Notes: generated by a model from the sequence alone, not told the origin. Shown: positions 34,064 to 43,669, counted from the first letter of the stretch. The stretch: 53,368 nucleotides of DNA from Synechococcus sp. CO36386bin_29 (GCA_011523835.1 WTFZ01000036.1:1-53368); one strand, 5' to 3'. Numbers and translations: made by a program.

Positions 34064-34498
34064 TTAAGCCCGGTGGTAAGGGCTGCCTTGCAGGATCGCC
34101 TGGGCGCGAAACAGCTGCTCGAGCAGCAGCAGTCGTGCCAGTTCATGGGGAAAGGTCATCGGTGAGAGGCTCAATTGCCAGCGGGCTGCAGCCTTGAGTT
34201 CATCGGTGAGTCCATCGGCGCCGCCGATCACAAAAGCCAGGCGTTCATTGCCAAGACGCTCGAGCCGTTGGGCAAACGGGATCGAGGCCAGTGGTTGGCC
34301 TTGTTCCATCAGCATCACCGGCCATTCATCCGTGCGCAGTGTGGAACGGATCGCCTCCGCCTCTTTCTCGCGCGTGCTGTCTTTCAGTTCCACTACCTGC
34401 AGCCCTGGGAGCCGTTTGAGATAGAGGGCCACCCCTTCCTGAACCCAGCCCTTGCGGACTTTGCCAACAGCGATGATCCGGCAGCGGCAGGTGTTCAT
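34064..34498 (-). CDS. rlmH: 23S rRNA pseudouridine-1915 N3-methyltransferase RlmH
   Basis: SPOUT-class methyltransferase that methylates pseudouridine 1915 of 23S rRNA in the assembled ribosome. The 144-residue length is usual. Conserved features: [11 protein letters not shown] at the N-terminus, [14 protein letters not shown] (SAM-binding knot loop) and the C-terminal [20 protein letters not shown]. It starts at ATG 34498 and overlaps the end of the upstream ATP-grasp gene by four bases (ATGA), so the two are coupled. Confidence 0.95.
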   Translation of the reverse strand: MNTCRCRIIAVGKVRKGWVQEGVALYLKRLPGLQVVELKDSTREKEAEAIRSTLRTDEWPVMLMEQGQPLASIPFAQRLERLGNERLAFVIGGADGLTDELKAAARWQLSLSPMTFPHELARLLLLEQLFRAQAILQGSPYHRA

Positions 34499-35832
34499 GC
34501 CGCGTGATCGAGGATCCAGGTGTCTTTCAGAGTGCCGCCCCGATTCAGATTCACGATCGAGGAACCAGGAGGTGCCACGCGCGTGAGCGCTCCTGGAAGC
34601 ACCTGGGGAGTGTCTCCAAGCAGAGAGACGGGTCGGAGATCAACAGCACAGGGCTCGAGCCTGTCCTTACCCAACGTCGGCAGGGTGTGCAGCAACTGTG
34701 CCGGTTGGGCGACGAAACGCTCAGGTTGAGCCTGCAGAAACGCAGCCATTCCCCGAAGGGCATCGGCGGATGCGGTTGGTCCATGGAGCATGTCGAGGCC
34801 TCCGGCACCATCCACAGGTTTCACCACCATCTGGCTGAGATGCTGAAGCACGTGCTCCAGTTCTTTGGGGTCCCGACAACTCAGCGTTGGCACCTGCTCG
34901 ATCAGGGGGGTTTCACCGAGGTAGTAGCGGATCATGGCGCTGACATGCCGATAGAGCGCCTTGTCGCTGCCGATCCCGGCTCCGGGAAGGTTGGCGATCT
35001 GCACGTTGCCGGCAGCGGCCACGCGTTTCAACCCCGGCACCCCAAGCCAGGCGCTGGATCCATCGGGCTCTGTGTTGATGCGATCCTCATTGCGGCGATA
35101 AATCACATCCACGGGCATCCGTTGTCCGTTTTGGAAGAGAAACACCCGGTTCTGATCGCAGTGCAGATCCTCCGGACAGGCCATGGACAGCCCCATGGCT
35201 GCAGCCAGAAAGCGGTGCTCACTGATCTCCGTGCTGATGGCGCTGGGTGTGAGCAGCACGATCAGTGGATCATCCTGATGGGGGCAGAGCCGATGCAGCG
35301 CATTGCGGAGCAGCTGCAGACCCTGCTGAACCGGCCGAGGCGAGTGCCCACAGATCTCCGGCAGTCCCGCAGCCAGAGATGCCTGTCGGATACGGACGGC
35401 GTAGCCATGGCCTCCGACTCGGCGGAGATTGTCTTCCAGAACCCGCCACCCCTGCCGGCTGCCACCGATCAGGTCCAACCCGTTGATTAGGCACCAGCAA
35501 TGATCCGGTGGGAAGAGACCTTGCAGGTCTTTCTGCCAGAGCGGTGATTCTTCAATCTCCAGCCTGGAGATGACGCCGTCTTTGATGATCAGTTGGCGGC
35601 TGTAGACGTCGGCCACGAAGCAGTTAACCGCCCGGTGACGCTGCGAAATGCCTGCGCAGAGTCTGTCCCAATCCGTCCCTTTGATGACCCTTGGCCAGGG
35701 GTCGTACGGAACGACAGTGTTCTCAATCTGCACACCCTGATCGTCCAGGTGGCGATGACCTGACGCGTGAAGCTCTCGCCATTCCTTCAATGAGATCTGC
35801 TTGAGGCTGCGGATGGCCTCAGCCGTCGTCAT
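34495..35832 (-). CDS. Circularly permuted ATP-grasp protein (type 2)
   Basis: A 445-residue protein of the circularly permuted type 2 ATP-grasp family (DUF404/DUF407-type). Recognisable blocks are [39 protein letters not shown] near residue 115, [13 protein letters not shown] and [15 protein letters not shown] near residue 335. These proteins are predicted peptide-bond ligases whose usual neighbours are an alpha-E helical protein, a transglutaminase and a proteasome-like peptidase; none is seen here. The ATG at 35832 is chosen; the frame stays open upstream to 36084, but that part overlaps the adjacent hypothetical gene and is rejected. The shorter form may lack the family's N-terminal segment. 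Confidence 0.82.
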   Translation of the reverse strand: MTTAEAIRSLKQISLKEWRELHASGHRHLDDQGVQIENTVVPYDPWPRVIKGTDWDRLCAGISQRHRAVNCFVADVYSRQLIIKDGVISRLEIEESPLWQKDLQGLFPPDHCWCLINGLDLIGGSRQGWRVLEDNLRRVGGHGYAVRIRQASLAAGLPEICGHSPRPVQQGLQLLRNALHRLCPHQDDPLIVLLTPSAISTEISEHRFLAAAMGLSMACPEDLHCDQNRVFLFQNGQRMPVDVIYRRNEDRINTEPDGSSAWLGVPGLKRVAAAGNVQIANLPGAGIGSDKALYRHVSAMIRYYLGETPLIEQVPTLSCRDPKELEHVLQHLSQMVVKPVDGAGGLDMLHGPTASADALRGMAAFLQAQPERFVAQPAQLLHTLPTLGKDRLEPCAVDLRPVSLLGDTPQVLPGALTRVAPPGSSIVNLNRGGTLKDTWILDHAA

Positions 35833-36265
35833 CGTCTTCAAGAAGAAGCTGTCCGAACGCGACATAAAGGCTTTCCTCTTCGCTGCCGGGTGCCACGGCA
35901 GGACGTTGAGGACGCGTGTTTTTTCCTGGACCAGGGTTGCGGGCAGCTGGTGGAGCCGATGGAAGGCCTCCGCCCTGGGGTGAGAGGTTTGCGGCTGCTC
36001 CCTTTGGCTGTTGCCGGCGTTCCGTTTCAGCTTTGGCCTCCGCTTGGCGAAGACGGTCCATGAGGTGCTCGGGAACACGTCCATCGTCGCTGACGTTCAT
36101 CAGCTCATGGAACAGAACCTGGGGGTTGTCTTCGGTTTCCACCTTGTGGCGCCGTTCGCTGGCACGGCGCGGAGCACTGGCTTTCTCCTCAGGCGCTGGC
36201 AGCGACTGCGGCAATTCCCGACCGAGTTTTTTAAGCCGTTCGAGGCTGCGAGGGTCAAAGCTCAT
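35819..36265 (-). CDS. Conserved cyanobacterial hypothetical protein
   Basis: A 148-residue protein with two conserved-looking helical blocks: SLERLKKLGRELPQ at the N-terminus and LFHELMNVSDDGRVPEHLMD, then a Pro/Gly-rich disordered linker and an acidic tail LLLEDDDDG. No signal peptide or membrane helix. Its stop overlaps the start of the ATP-grasp gene by 14 bases and its start is directly adjacent to the stop of the pentapeptide-repeat gene, so it belongs to a four-gene minus-strand unit (pentapeptide, this gene, ATP-grasp, rlmH). Function not known. Confidence 0.75.
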   Translation of the reverse strand: MSFDPRSLERLKKLGRELPQSLPAPEEKASAPRRASERRHKVETEDNPQVLFHELMNVSDDGRVPEHLMDRLRQAEAKAETERRQQPKGAAANLSPQGGGLPSAPPAARNPGPGKNTRPQRPAVAPGSEEESLYVAFGQLLLEDDDDG

Positions 36266-36741
36266 CAGCAGCCCAGGGTGTCGCGGGTGTCCCGTCCGGT
36301 CACAGGGTTGGTGCCCTCAGCCGCTGCGCAGAGAGTCTTGAGAACATCACCTCGCAAGGGCACGTTGGTGAAATCGGCACCGCTGATGGTGACATCAATG
36401 AAGCGGGTGTTGAAGGCGAATGCGTCTTCCAGAACAGCGTCGGTGAGATCTGTGCCGTCCAGCACGGCGGAATCCAGCGTGGCGTCGCGAAGATTGCTGC
36501 GACTGAGGTTGGCATCCTGAAGCTTGGCGCCGTACAGGCTTGCTCCCTGCAGATCACTTCCGGAGAGATCGGCTTCACGCAGGTTGGTGAGGTTGAACGT
36601 CACCCCCTGCATCTCCCGATTGGAGAAATCAGCTCCGATCAGCACCTGTTTGGCGTAGTCCATCGCTGCTTCAGCTGTGGGAAGCAACAGGCCGAACACC
36701 AGCAACAAGGCAAGCAGTGGAGCCAGCAGACGGCGGTGCAT
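36265..36741 (-). CDS. Secreted pentapeptide-repeat protein
   Basis: A 158-residue exported protein. Signal peptide about residues 1-26 (LLALLLVFGLLLPTAEA-A) followed by a right-handed quadrilateral beta helix of about eight A(D/N)LxX pentapeptides: EADLSGSDLQGASLYGAKLQ, DANLSRSNLR, DATLDSAVLD, GTDLTDAVLE. The C-terminus is non-repeated and has three cysteines, possibly a disulfide. Thylakoid-lumen or periplasm location is likely, as for lumenal pentapeptide proteins of cyanobacteria. It is the first gene of the minus-strand unit ending in rlmH. Confidence 0.9.
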   Translation of the reverse strand: MHRRLLAPLLALLLVFGLLLPTAEAAMDYAKQVLIGADFSNREMQGVTFNLTNLREADLSGSDLQGASLYGAKLQDANLSRSNLRDATLDSAVLDGTDLTDAVLEDAFAFNTRFIDVTISGADFTNVPLRGDVLKTLCAAAEGTNPVTGRDTRDTLGC

Positions 36742-36767
36742 CAGTTGTGATCAGGCAAGACGTCACT

Positions 36768-37235
36768 TTATGTGGCATCAAGGCCAAGGAAGTGAAGGAT
36801 TTCCGCCTCCGCTTTAAGGGCCGCCTCCGGCACGAGGTCGTGCTGCATCACGAAACCGTGGGGCATTCCGGCGCCAACGTGAACCCTCAGGTTCGTTCCG
36901 CACGATCACAAGGGTGCTCGGGAGGGAGGAGAAGAGGTCTCCCCACGCAGGGCTTGACAGCGGGTTGGTCCAATCACGAGCAGAGGGGGCGTACAAAGCC
37001 CTTTGGGCAACCGGCAGCACCAGGCCGTTGTAGGGGATGGCTCACCCCAAGCTCCTGCATGGATCCGTTGTCATTGATCCGCTGCTGCAGCCAGGTTGGC
37101 TCCGGCTGAATCACCTGCAACGCAAACATCGTGGTGTTGATCGACGTTGAATACCTGCTCGAGAACGGCAAGGCAGTCTTCTAAGCCATCTGGGAAAGGG
37201 TGCTCAGGCGCGAGCCGGTAATGCACTGCATCAAC
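36768..37235 (-). pseudogene. Decayed alpha/beta hydrolase (HSL-type esterase) remnant
   Basis: Pieces of an esterase of the hormone-sensitive-lipase family lie in at least three frames on this strand. Frame one (down to 37071) has [17 protein letters not shown] and the nucleophile elbow [14 protein letters not shown] second frame has SPAWGDLFSSLPSTLVIV. A third (36768-36890) has GMPHGFVMQHDLVPEAALK with the catalytic histidine, ending at a natural stop TAA. The oxyanion HGGG region that should precede frame one is absent, so the 5' end is also lost. Frameshifts and truncation make this non-functional. It is adjacent to, and slightly overlaps, a second decayed gene. Confidence 0.85.
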
Positions 37236-37728
37236 CGTCCGTCGAAATGCGGTGGGTTCTCTGTTGGCATCACGTTGAATCGTTTTTCGCAATAAATCTG
37301 TTTAAAGATGGCATCAACCTCGCTGCGGTAGGGGAGGTCAATGGGGCGAATTCCATCGTCTTCCATCTCGACGAGTTTTCCAGCGTTTGTCTCACCCTCG
37401 GGGCCATCCCTTCAACAAAGGCATTGTCGATATCAGTTGTTGCGTAGTCCGCGGTGTACTGGGAATAGGCGATGTAGTCCACCGGCGAGCGATCGAAAAT
37501 CACACACTCGCTCATGAATCCATAGGTCTTCACACGGCTGGCGTTGTAATACATCTGGATGCCATTGTGCAGGCGGTTGCAGTTCTGGCGAAACTCAATC
37601 TCATACCCCTCAGCATGAAGAACTCGAAAGGGTTCCTCTTCGCGGATGTAGTGAGGATGACGCCTCACCCAATCCCATACCAAGGTGCTTTTGCCCTGTG
37701 AATGGGCGCCACTGACGGCGATTCGCAT
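37181..37728 (-). pseudogene. Frameshifted P-loop NTPase (AAA_28/NadR-like kinase)
   Basis: The 5' part, from ATG 37728, encodes a P-loop protein of the NadR/AAA_28 type: MRIAVSGAHSQGKSTLVWDW (Walker A GAHSQGKST) and ECVIFDRSPVDYIAYSQ (Walker B-like). Continuing in this frame gives unrelated residues after about 37400 and a stop at 37270. In another frame of the same strand, the expected C-terminus MEDDGIRPIDLPYRSEVD continues at 37366-37181. A frameshift, probably a small deletion between 37370 and 37420, therefore breaks the gene. The truncated frame could still produce a 152-residue protein, but the conserved end is lost. Confidence 0.8.
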
Positions 37729-37807
37729 GATCGACGAGGCTTTCTGAACCGTTTCTAGCGGTGTTATTTGAGGGGGGAATCCTTCCAATTTGTGTTCTTT
37801 GGATGAG

Positions 37808-38197
37808 ATGAAGGCACGATTGTCGAGTGCATCATCCGGTCTCTGGGCTGAAGAACGGGCTCTGCATCTGCTGCAGATGCAGAACTGGACTCTGTTGCAT
37901 CAGCGCTGGTGCTGCCGTTACGGCGAAATTGACTTGCTGATGAGCAAACGCTGTGGGACGACCTTCCGTCTGTTGGCAGTTGAAGTGAAGGGGCGCCGGC
38001 GTTGTGGACCTGACCGGTGGGGGCAGGCCGCTTTTAATTTCCAGAAGCGTCGTCGTTTAGCTCGGACTCTGAACTGTTGGATCGCCTTCAATCCCGACTA
38101 CGCGGCGTCTCATCTGGAGGTGGTTCTGGCCCTGGTGCCTCTGCCTCCGAGCGATGCTGCCGTGCGCTGGCTCAGAGTGCCAACCCTTGAGTCATGA
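37808..38197 (+). CDS. YraN/UPF0102-family endonuclease-like protein
   Basis: A 129-residue protein of the UPF0102 family, which has a restriction-endonuclease-like (PD-(D/E)xK) fold. Visible are GLWAEERALHLLQMQNWTLL, RYGEIDLLMS with the conserved Glu-Ile-Asp, LLAVEVKGRRR with the E-x-K core and FQKRRRLARTL. A TTG at 37790 could start six residues earlier, but ATG 37808 is chosen. Some family members act in DNA processing; function is not settled. It convergently overlaps the P-loop kinase gene by 6 bases. Confidence 0.85.
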   Translation: MKARLSSASSGLWAEERALHLLQMQNWTLLHQRWCCRYGEIDLLMSKRCGTTFRLLAVEVKGRRRCGPDRWGQAAFNFQKRRRLARTLNCWIAFNPDYAASHLEVVLALVPLPPSDAAVRWLRVPTLES

Positions 38198-38833
38198 CGT
38201 TGATGACCGCTGGACTGTGCGGAGATCTCGAATCCGAGACTGAACCTCTGCCAATCCCACATCCGTTCGACGAACCACCACATCCGCCACGTTCTTGAGC
38301 GGTTTCACGAAGCGTTGTTCACCGGGGATCATCTGCCCAACCATCTGGCGAAGCACTGAAGCCAACGTCCGCTGTCGTTCCCGGGTATCACGCTTCAGGC
38401 GGCGGATCGCACGCACGGCCAGTGATTCCTCCACATAAATCAGCAGATCAGGAGGGGATGTCTCGAGGAGCAGCTGCGGTCCGAAGGCTCCTTCCAGCAG
38501 CACCACATCGGCCGTGACGTCGACGGAAGTCCAGCACACGGCACGCGTTCCCATGTCGTACCGACGGCGCTGTTTGAGATGTCCTGAGCGCAGTGCGTTC
38601 AAATCGCTGATCAGGCAATCAGCATCGATGGCCTCCACGGTGTCGAAGCCGTACAACGGGTCAGGCTTCCAGTGCTCCCGGTAGTAGTCATCGCAACCGA
38701 TCACAAGCGAACTGATCCCTTCGTGATGGAGTGCAGACGCCAGCAAGCCGGAAAACACGGTTTTCCCTGCTGCCGATGGCCCGCAGATACAGATCAAAGG
38801 CGTTGGCAAGCCCTTCAGAAGTCCATCCATCAA
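38192..38833 (-). CDS. Uridine-kinase/phosphoribulokinase-like P-loop kinase
   Basis: A 213-residue small-molecule kinase-like protein. Walker A is GPSAAGKTVFS near residue 20, CDDYYREHWKPDPLYGF resembles the substrate loop of uridine kinase and phosphoribulokinase, and DVVLLEGAFGPQLL is the Walker B-like strand. RRLKRDTRERQRTL is a basic helix of the lid type. It is shorter and more diverged than true uridine kinase or PRK, so the phosphate acceptor is not known. Divergent from rsmA, with 84 bases between starts. Confidence 0.8.
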   Translation of the reverse strand: MMDGLLKGLPTPLICICGPSAAGKTVFSGLLASALHHEGISSLVIGCDDYYREHWKPDPLYGFDTVEAIDADCLISDLNALRSGHLKQRRRYDMGTRAVCWTSVDVTADVVLLEGAFGPQLLLETSPPDLLIYVEESLAVRAIRRLKRDTRERQRTLASVLRQMVGQMIPGEQRFVKPLKNVADVVVRRTDVGLAEVQSRIRDLRTVQRSSTS

Positions 38834-38917
38834 GAGATCTTCATTGTGATGGCCCGCTCCGCTCAGTCAGGCCAGCGTCTACCTGCTGATGCACAGTGAA
38901 GGGATGGCGTCGATTTG

Positions 38918-39760
38918 ATGAGCTTCGGAGGTCACTCGCCACGCAAACGGTTCGGGCAGCACTGGTTGCGCGATGAACGGGTGCTGGATCGCATTCTTGA
39001 GGCCTCCGATCTCGGGAGCGATGACCGGGTTCTGGAGGTCGGTCCCGGCCGGGGCGCTCTCACAGAGAGGCTTCTGGGTTCTCCGGCTGCAGCGGTGCAC
39101 GCTGTGGAACTCGATCGTGATCTGGTCTCAGGACTTCGCGATCGCTTCGATCACTTCCGGCAGTTCTCCCTGCGTGAGGGGGATGTGCTCGAGGTGCCTC
39201 TGTCCCTGCCCGATGGTCAGTTGGCCACAAAGGTCGTGGCCAACATTCCTTACAACATCACAGGTCCCCTGCTGGAGCGTCTGATTGGTCGGCTGGACCG
39301 ACCGGTTGATCCTCCTTACCAACGCCTGGTGCTGCTGGTGCAGAAAGAGGTGGCTGAACGCATCCGTGCCCGGCCTGGAGCTAGCAGTTTCAGCGCCTTG
39401 AGCGTGCGCATGCAGCTTCTGGCCCACTGCAGCAGTGTCTGTCCGGTTCCGCCCCGCTGTTTTCAGCCCCCTCCGAACGTGCAATCGGAAGTGATCTGCC
39501 TGGATCCCTTTCCCCCTGAGCAGCGTCCGGATCCGCTCACATGCCATCGCGTGGAACGCCTGCTGAAACAAGCCTTCCTGGCGCGGAGAAAGATGCTTCG
39601 CAACACCCTCCACGACCTTCAGCCCCAAAGCGAGCTGGAGGCGATCACGCGCCAGGCTGGGATTGATTTGCGCCAACGTCCCCAGGAGGTGGCCCCCAGC
39701 GCCTGGGTGAAGCTCGCCAGGGGTTTGAATCAGGCCGACTCCGCTGCGTCTTCGTCATGA
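38918..39760 (+). CDS. rsmA: 16S rRNA dimethyladenosine transferase RsmA (KsgA)
   Basis: Dimethylates the two adjacent adenosines near the 3' end of 16S rRNA. The 280-residue protein has the N-terminal [10 protein letters not shown], the SAM-binding [16 protein letters not shown], the catalytic NIPY motif in [16 protein letters not shown] and the C-terminal domain [14 protein letters not shown]. The ATG at 38918 is used; a TTG three bases earlier is in frame too. Its stop overlaps the ispE start as ATGA (39757-39760), an association common in bacteria. Confidence 0.96.
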   Translation: MSFGGHSPRKRFGQHWLRDERVLDRILEASDLGSDDRVLEVGPGRGALTERLLGSPAAAVHAVELDRDLVSGLRDRFDHFRQFSLREGDVLEVPLSLPDGQLATKVVANIPYNITGPLLERLIGRLDRPVDPPYQRLVLLVQKEVAERIRARPGASSFSALSVRMQLLAHCSSVCPVPPRCFQPPPNVQSEVICLDPFPPEQRPDPLTCHRVERLLKQAFLARRKMLRNTLHDLQPQSELEAITRQAGIDLRQRPQEVAPSAWVKLARGLNQADSAASSS

Positions 39761-40686
39761 CGGCCCCGGTCCGCGTCACTGCTCCCGCCAAGGTCAATCT
39801 CCATCTTGAGGTGCTTGGCCTGCGCTCCGACGGTTTCCACGAGCTGGCCATGGTGATGCAGAGCATCGACCTCAGCGATGAGCTTTGTTGTGAGAACACG
39901 GCCGATGGCACCCTGTCGCTGAGCTGCGATGTGCCAGATCTCAGCTGTGGTGATGACAATCTGATTCTTCGCGCAGCTCGTTTGCTCAGGGAACGATCCG
40001 GCTTCAACGAACTTGGTGCTCAAATCCATCTGAGCAAACGCATTCCGATCGGAGCAGGGCTGGCCGGTGGCTCGAGTGACGGTGCAGCGGCCCTGGTTGC
40101 CCTCAACCATCTCTGGGGGTTGGGTTTCGAGGTCAGTCAGATCGAGCGACTGGCCGCTGATCTCGGTTCCGACATGCCCTTCTGCGTGTCCGGAGGGACC
40201 CAGCTCTGCTTCGGACGTGGAGAACAGCTGGAGCCCTTGCAGCCCCTCGAGGCTCAACTCGGGCTTGTTTTGGTGAAGGATCCCCGGGTCAGCGTGTCGA
40301 CCCCCTGGGCTTACGGCGAATGCCGTCGTCAGCGTGGTGATCACTATCTGATCGACGAGGCTTCATTCGAACAGCGTCGACAACTCCTCCGTGACGCCAG
40401 CTGGTTGTGTCCCATTGGAGGGGAAGTCCTGCCGTTGCGCAACGATCTTCAAGAGGTTGTGGCGCCTCAGACACCCTCCGTTCAGATGGCTCTTGAGTGT
40501 TTGCAGGCATTACCAGGACAGTTGCAGTCCGCGATGAGCGGCTCAGGTCCGAGCTGTTTCGCGCTGTTTCCTGATCGGACCGGTGCGGATCGTGCTCTCC
40601 AGCACCTGGAGGCAGAACTGCAAGGGTTGGGGTTGTGCGGATGGAGTTGCTCGTTGATCCCCCATGGGGTCAAGCTGATGGCATGA
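39757..40686 (+). CDS. ispE: 4-diphosphocytidyl-2-C-methyl-D-erythritol kinase IspE
   Basis: Phosphorylates CDP-ME in the MEP pathway to isoprenoids, needed for carotenoids, quinones and the phytol of chlorophyll. 309 aa, GHMP kinase. Signatures: [20 protein letters not shown] at the N-terminus, ATP loop [17 protein letters not shown] around residues 91-107 and [11 protein letters not shown] at about residues 268-278. The start overlaps rsmA and the stop overlaps the DUF3082 gene as ATGA (40683-40686), so all three are translated from one transcript. Confidence 0.97.
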   Translation: MTAPVRVTAPAKVNLHLEVLGLRSDGFHELAMVMQSIDLSDELCCENTADGTLSLSCDVPDLSCGDDNLILRAARLLRERSGFNELGAQIHLSKRIPIGAGLAGGSSDGAAALVALNHLWGLGFEVSQIERLAADLGSDMPFCVSGGTQLCFGRGEQLEPLQPLEAQLGLVLVKDPRVSVSTPWAYGECRRQRGDHYLIDEASFEQRRQLLRDASWLCPIGGEVLPLRNDLQEVVAPQTPSVQMALECLQALPGQLQSAMSGSGPSCFALFPDRTGADRALQHLEAELQGLGLCGWSCSLIPHGVKLMA

Positions 40687-41024
40687 CTGAGAGCCAGCCC
40701 GCCGATCAGGCCCAAACTCCCAAATCCAGCCAGGATGGGGAGAATCGTCCCCGGAAGGGACCCGTGAGTTTCCTCTCCGGATCCTTGACAAGCCTGATGC
40801 TGGCGTGGCTGAGCCTGGGCCTCAGCAAGGGGATGGTTGCTTACTTCGCAGCTCACCCCCCCACGTTCAGCAACGCAATCGCCCAGAGCATCGCGTCGGC
40901 ACTGAAGACCTTGTTCACGGGAATGTGCTTTCTGGCCACCTTCAGCTTCGCCTTCATCGGCCTCGGCCTGTTTCTTGTCTTTCTTCGCAGTCTCTTCACA
41001 GGTCCGGATGGCGACCCTGCCTAG
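40683..41024 (+). CDS. DUF3082 membrane protein
   Basis: A 113-residue protein of the cyanobacterial DUF3082 family. N-terminal 35 residues are polar and Pro/Gln/Lys-rich. Two hydrophobic helices follow, about residues 36-55 ([20 protein letters not shown]) and 80-103 ([20 protein letters not shown]), with the conserved-looking spacer [20 protein letters not shown] between. ATG 40683 is set by the overlap with ispE; a longer frame from 40635 is discarded. Function is unknown. Homologues often lie beside ispE. Confidence 0.85.
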   Translation: MTESQPADQAQTPKSSQDGENRPRKGPVSFLSGSLTSLMLAWLSLGLSKGMVAYFAAHPPTFSNAIAQSIASALKTLFTGMCFLATFSFAFIGLGLFLVFLRSLFTGPDGDPA

Positions 41025-41045
41025 GGTCAGCCCAGAGACGGTCGG

Positions 41046-41144
41046 ATGATGACCCCGCATGATCTCGGCCAGTTGATTCTGCTGCTGTCACCAGGTCTGC
41101 TTCTTTCCGTGCTTCTGCTGGCGACTTTTGCTGCTGGAGGCTGA
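41046..41144 (+). CDS. Putative 32-residue single-helix membrane protein
   Basis: Short open frame ATG 41046 (a second in-frame ATG at 41049) to TGA 41142-41144. Residues 8-28 (LGQLILLLSPGLLLSVLLLA) form one membrane helix and almost the whole peptide is hydrophobic. It sits between DUF3082 and pdhB, in a stretch otherwise without a gene. Its size matches tiny thylakoid proteins of the psb/pet class, but I cannot assign it to any of them. Real expression is unproven. Confidence 0.4.
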   Translation: MMTPHDLGQLILLLSPGLLLSVLLLATFAAGG

Positions 41145-41206
41145 AGTTGCCTGGGCTGAGATAGCTTGGCCGCTGACGCCGGCATGGCCGGGATTGCAGC
41201 AACGCC

Positions 41207-42190
41207 GTGGCAGGGACGCTTCTCTTCAACGCACTTCGTGAAGCCATCGACGAAGAAATGGCTCGGGATCCCCACGTTTGCGTGATGGGTGAAGACGTGG
41301 GGCAGTACGGCGGGTCCTACAAAGTCACCAAGGACCTCTACGAAAAGTATGGCGAGCTCCGTGTGCTGGACACACCGATCGCTGAGAACAGTTTCACCGG
41401 GATGGCCGTCGGCGCTGCAATGACGGGGCTTCGGCCGATTGTCGAAGGCATGAACATGGGCTTTCTCCTCCTCGCCTTCAACCAGATCTCCAACAACATG
41501 GGGATGCTCCGCTACACGAGCGGTGGCAATTTCACCATCCCCACTGTGGTGAGAGGGCCAGGTGGCGTTGGCCGTCAGCTTGGTGCGGAGCACAGCCAGC
41601 GTCTGGAGGCTTACTTCCATGCTGTGCCCGGTATCAAAATCGTGGCCTGCAGCACCCCCACGAACGCGAAGGGCCTGATGAAGGCAGCGATCCGCGATAA
41701 CAATCCAGTGCTGTTCTTCGAACATGTTCTGCTCTACAACCTCAGCGAGGAGCTGCCTGAAGGAGAGTTCACCTGTGCACTCGATCAGGCTGACCTTGTC
41801 AAGGAAGGCACCGACGTCACCATCCTCACGTACTCACGGATGCGTCACCATTGCCTCAAGGCGGTTGAGCAACTTGAAAAAGACGGAATTAACGCAGAGC
41901 TGATTGATCTCATCAGCCTCAAGCCCTTCGACATGGAGACGATCGCCCGGTCGATTCGCAAGACCCATCGGGTCATCGTGGTTGAGGAATGCATGAAGAC
42001 CGGCGGTATTGGTGCCGAGTTAATCGCTCTCATCACAGAGCATTGTTTCGATGACCTCGACGCCAGGCCAATCCGCCTCTCGAGCCAGGACATTCCAACG
42101 CCTTATAACGGCAATCTCGAGAACCTCACCATCATTCAGCCTCATCAGATTGTTGAAGCCGCCCAGACCATTGTTCGTCAGGGGCTCTGA
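41207..42190 (+). CDS. pdhB: Pyruvate dehydrogenase E1 component, beta subunit
   Basis: Transketolase-like beta subunit of the PDH E1 complex, which feeds acetyl-CoA synthesis. 327 aa with GTG start at 41207. Features: [19 protein letters not shown] (thiamin-diphosphate Glu in EDVG), [20 protein letters not shown], and [10 protein letters not shown] plus the C-terminal [19 protein letters not shown]. pdhA (E1 alpha) is elsewhere, as in most cyanobacteria. The next gene secD starts four bases after the stop, so pdhB may be co-transcribed with the Sec genes. Confidence 0.96.
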   Translation: MAGTLLFNALREAIDEEMARDPHVCVMGEDVGQYGGSYKVTKDLYEKYGELRVLDTPIAENSFTGMAVGAAMTGLRPIVEGMNMGFLLLAFNQISNNMGMLRYTSGGNFTIPTVVRGPGGVGRQLGAEHSQRLEAYFHAVPGIKIVACSTPTNAKGLMKAAIRDNNPVLFFEHVLLYNLSEELPEGEFTCALDQADLVKEGTDVTILTYSRMRHHCLKAVEQLEKDGINAELIDLISLKPFDMETIARSIRKTHRVIVVEECMKTGGIGAELIALITEHCFDDLDARPIRLSSQDIPTPYNGNLENLTIIQPHQIVEAAQTIVRQGL

Positions 42191-42193
42191 TCA

Positions 42194-43666
42194 ATGGCCC
42201 GTCAACAGGGGTGGTTTGCCCTCATCCTCGCTCTGACGATTGCGGCAGCGTCGGTTTTTTCCAGCTTTCCGCTGCAGCTCGGTCTTGATCTACGCGGTGG
42301 CAGTCAACTCACCCTCGAAGTTCAGCCAGCCGGTGCCATCACTGCGATCAAGCCTGAGCAGTTGGATGCGGTGAAAGTTGTGCTGGAGCGTCGTGTCAAC
42401 GGTTTGGGTGTGGCTGAATCCACCCTGCAGACCGTCGGGGATGACCAGCTGCTCCTGCAGCTTCCAGGGGTGACGGATCCAAGTCGAGCTGCACGGGTCC
42501 TCGGCAGTACGGCTCTGCTCGAATTCAGGGCTCAGAAACCTGGCACTGAAGAGGAAATGCGCAGTCTTCTTCAGCTCCGAGCTCAGTTGAGCAGTGTTCT
42601 GGCTGCTCAGGCGCAACGGTCTGATGCGGATGACTCGTCCATCAATTCAGAGGAACTGGCCAAGGTTCAAGAAGCCCTTGGCCTGGACGGTGACGCCAAG
42701 AGTGAAAAGGAGCAGCTTGAACAACTGCTTGATCGCACCAATGCCGAGATCGTCGACCGTTTCGAACCAGCGGCTCTGACCGGCAAGGATCTGGTGACTG
42801 CCGGACGCCAGCAACGTCAGAATTCCACAGGCTGGGAGGTCACCCTCGGTTTCAATGCCGAAGGAGGTGATCGTTTTGCCAAGCTCACGCAATCCATCGC
42901 CGGTACCGACCGGCTCCTCGGCATTGTTCTTGATGGCAGGCCGATCAGCGAAGCCAGTGTTGGACCTGAATTCAAGGCAGCCGGTATCGCAGGCGGAGCT
43001 GCGACGATCAGTGGAAACTTCACCGCTGAAGAGGCCAGAGATCTTGAAGTTCAGCTGAGAGGCGGGTCATTACCTCTCCCCGTTGAGATTCTTGAAGTCC
43101 GCACCATCGGCCCCACGCTTGGAGCCGAGAACGTACGTCGCAGCCTCATCGCAGCCTTGTCAGGCCTTGTGCTGGTCGGCATGTTCATGGTCGTGACTTA
43201 CCGCCTGGCGGGTGTCGTGGCTGTGATGGCTCTCAGCCTCTATGCCCTGTTCAACCTCGCGGTTTATGCCCTCATCCCCGTCACTCTCACGTTGCCGGGG
43301 ATCGCGGGATTCATCCTCAGCATCGGAATGGCTGTGGATGCCAACGTGCTGATCTTTGAGCGCATGAAGGATGAGCTGCGACGTGGCAACACCTTGATCC
43401 GCTCTATCGATACTGCCTTTCAAGTGGCCATTTCCTCGATTCTTGATGGTCACCTCACAACCTTGATCAGCTGCGGAGCGCTCTTTTTTCTTGGTACTGG
43501 GCTGGTCAAAGGCTTTGCGGCCACTCTCGGCATCGGTGTGATCCTCAGTCTGTTCACGGCTCTCATCTGCACACGGACCCTGCTGCGTTTTCTGATGACT
43601 TATCAGGGTCTGCGCAGACCCACTAATTTCCTGCCCGCCGGGCAACTTCCCTCGTCTGCCGCCTGA
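42194..43666 (+). CDS. secD: Protein translocase subunit SecD
   Basis: SecDF pulls proteins out of the SecYEG channel using the proton gradient. 490 aa; an N-terminal helix (FALILALTIAAASVFSSFP), the conserved GLDLRGGSQLTLEV, a periplasmic region of about 260 residues, and five C-terminal helices with the motif RRSLIAALSGLVLVG and the DANVLIFERMKDEL signature at about residue 380. It is shorter in the periplasmic P1 region than E. coli SecD. secF follows after three bases. Confidence 0.97.
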   Translation: MARQQGWFALILALTIAAASVFSSFPLQLGLDLRGGSQLTLEVQPAGAITAIKPEQLDAVKVVLERRVNGLGVAESTLQTVGDDQLLLQLPGVTDPSRAARVLGSTALLEFRAQKPGTEEEMRSLLQLRAQLSSVLAAQAQRSDADDSSINSEELAKVQEALGLDGDAKSEKEQLEQLLDRTNAEIVDRFEPAALTGKDLVTAGRQQRQNSTGWEVTLGFNAEGGDRFAKLTQSIAGTDRLLGIVLDGRPISEASVGPEFKAAGIAGGAATISGNFTAEEARDLEVQLRGGSLPLPVEILEVRTIGPTLGAENVRRSLIAALSGLVLVGMFMVVTYRLAGVVAVMALSLYALFNLAVYALIPVTLTLPGIAGFILSIGMAVDANVLIFERMKDELRRGNTLIRSIDTAFQVAISSILDGHLTTLISCGALFFLGTGLVKGFAATLGIGVILSLFTALICTRTLLRFLMTYQGLRRPTNFLPAGQLPSSAA

Positions 43667-43669
43667 GCT

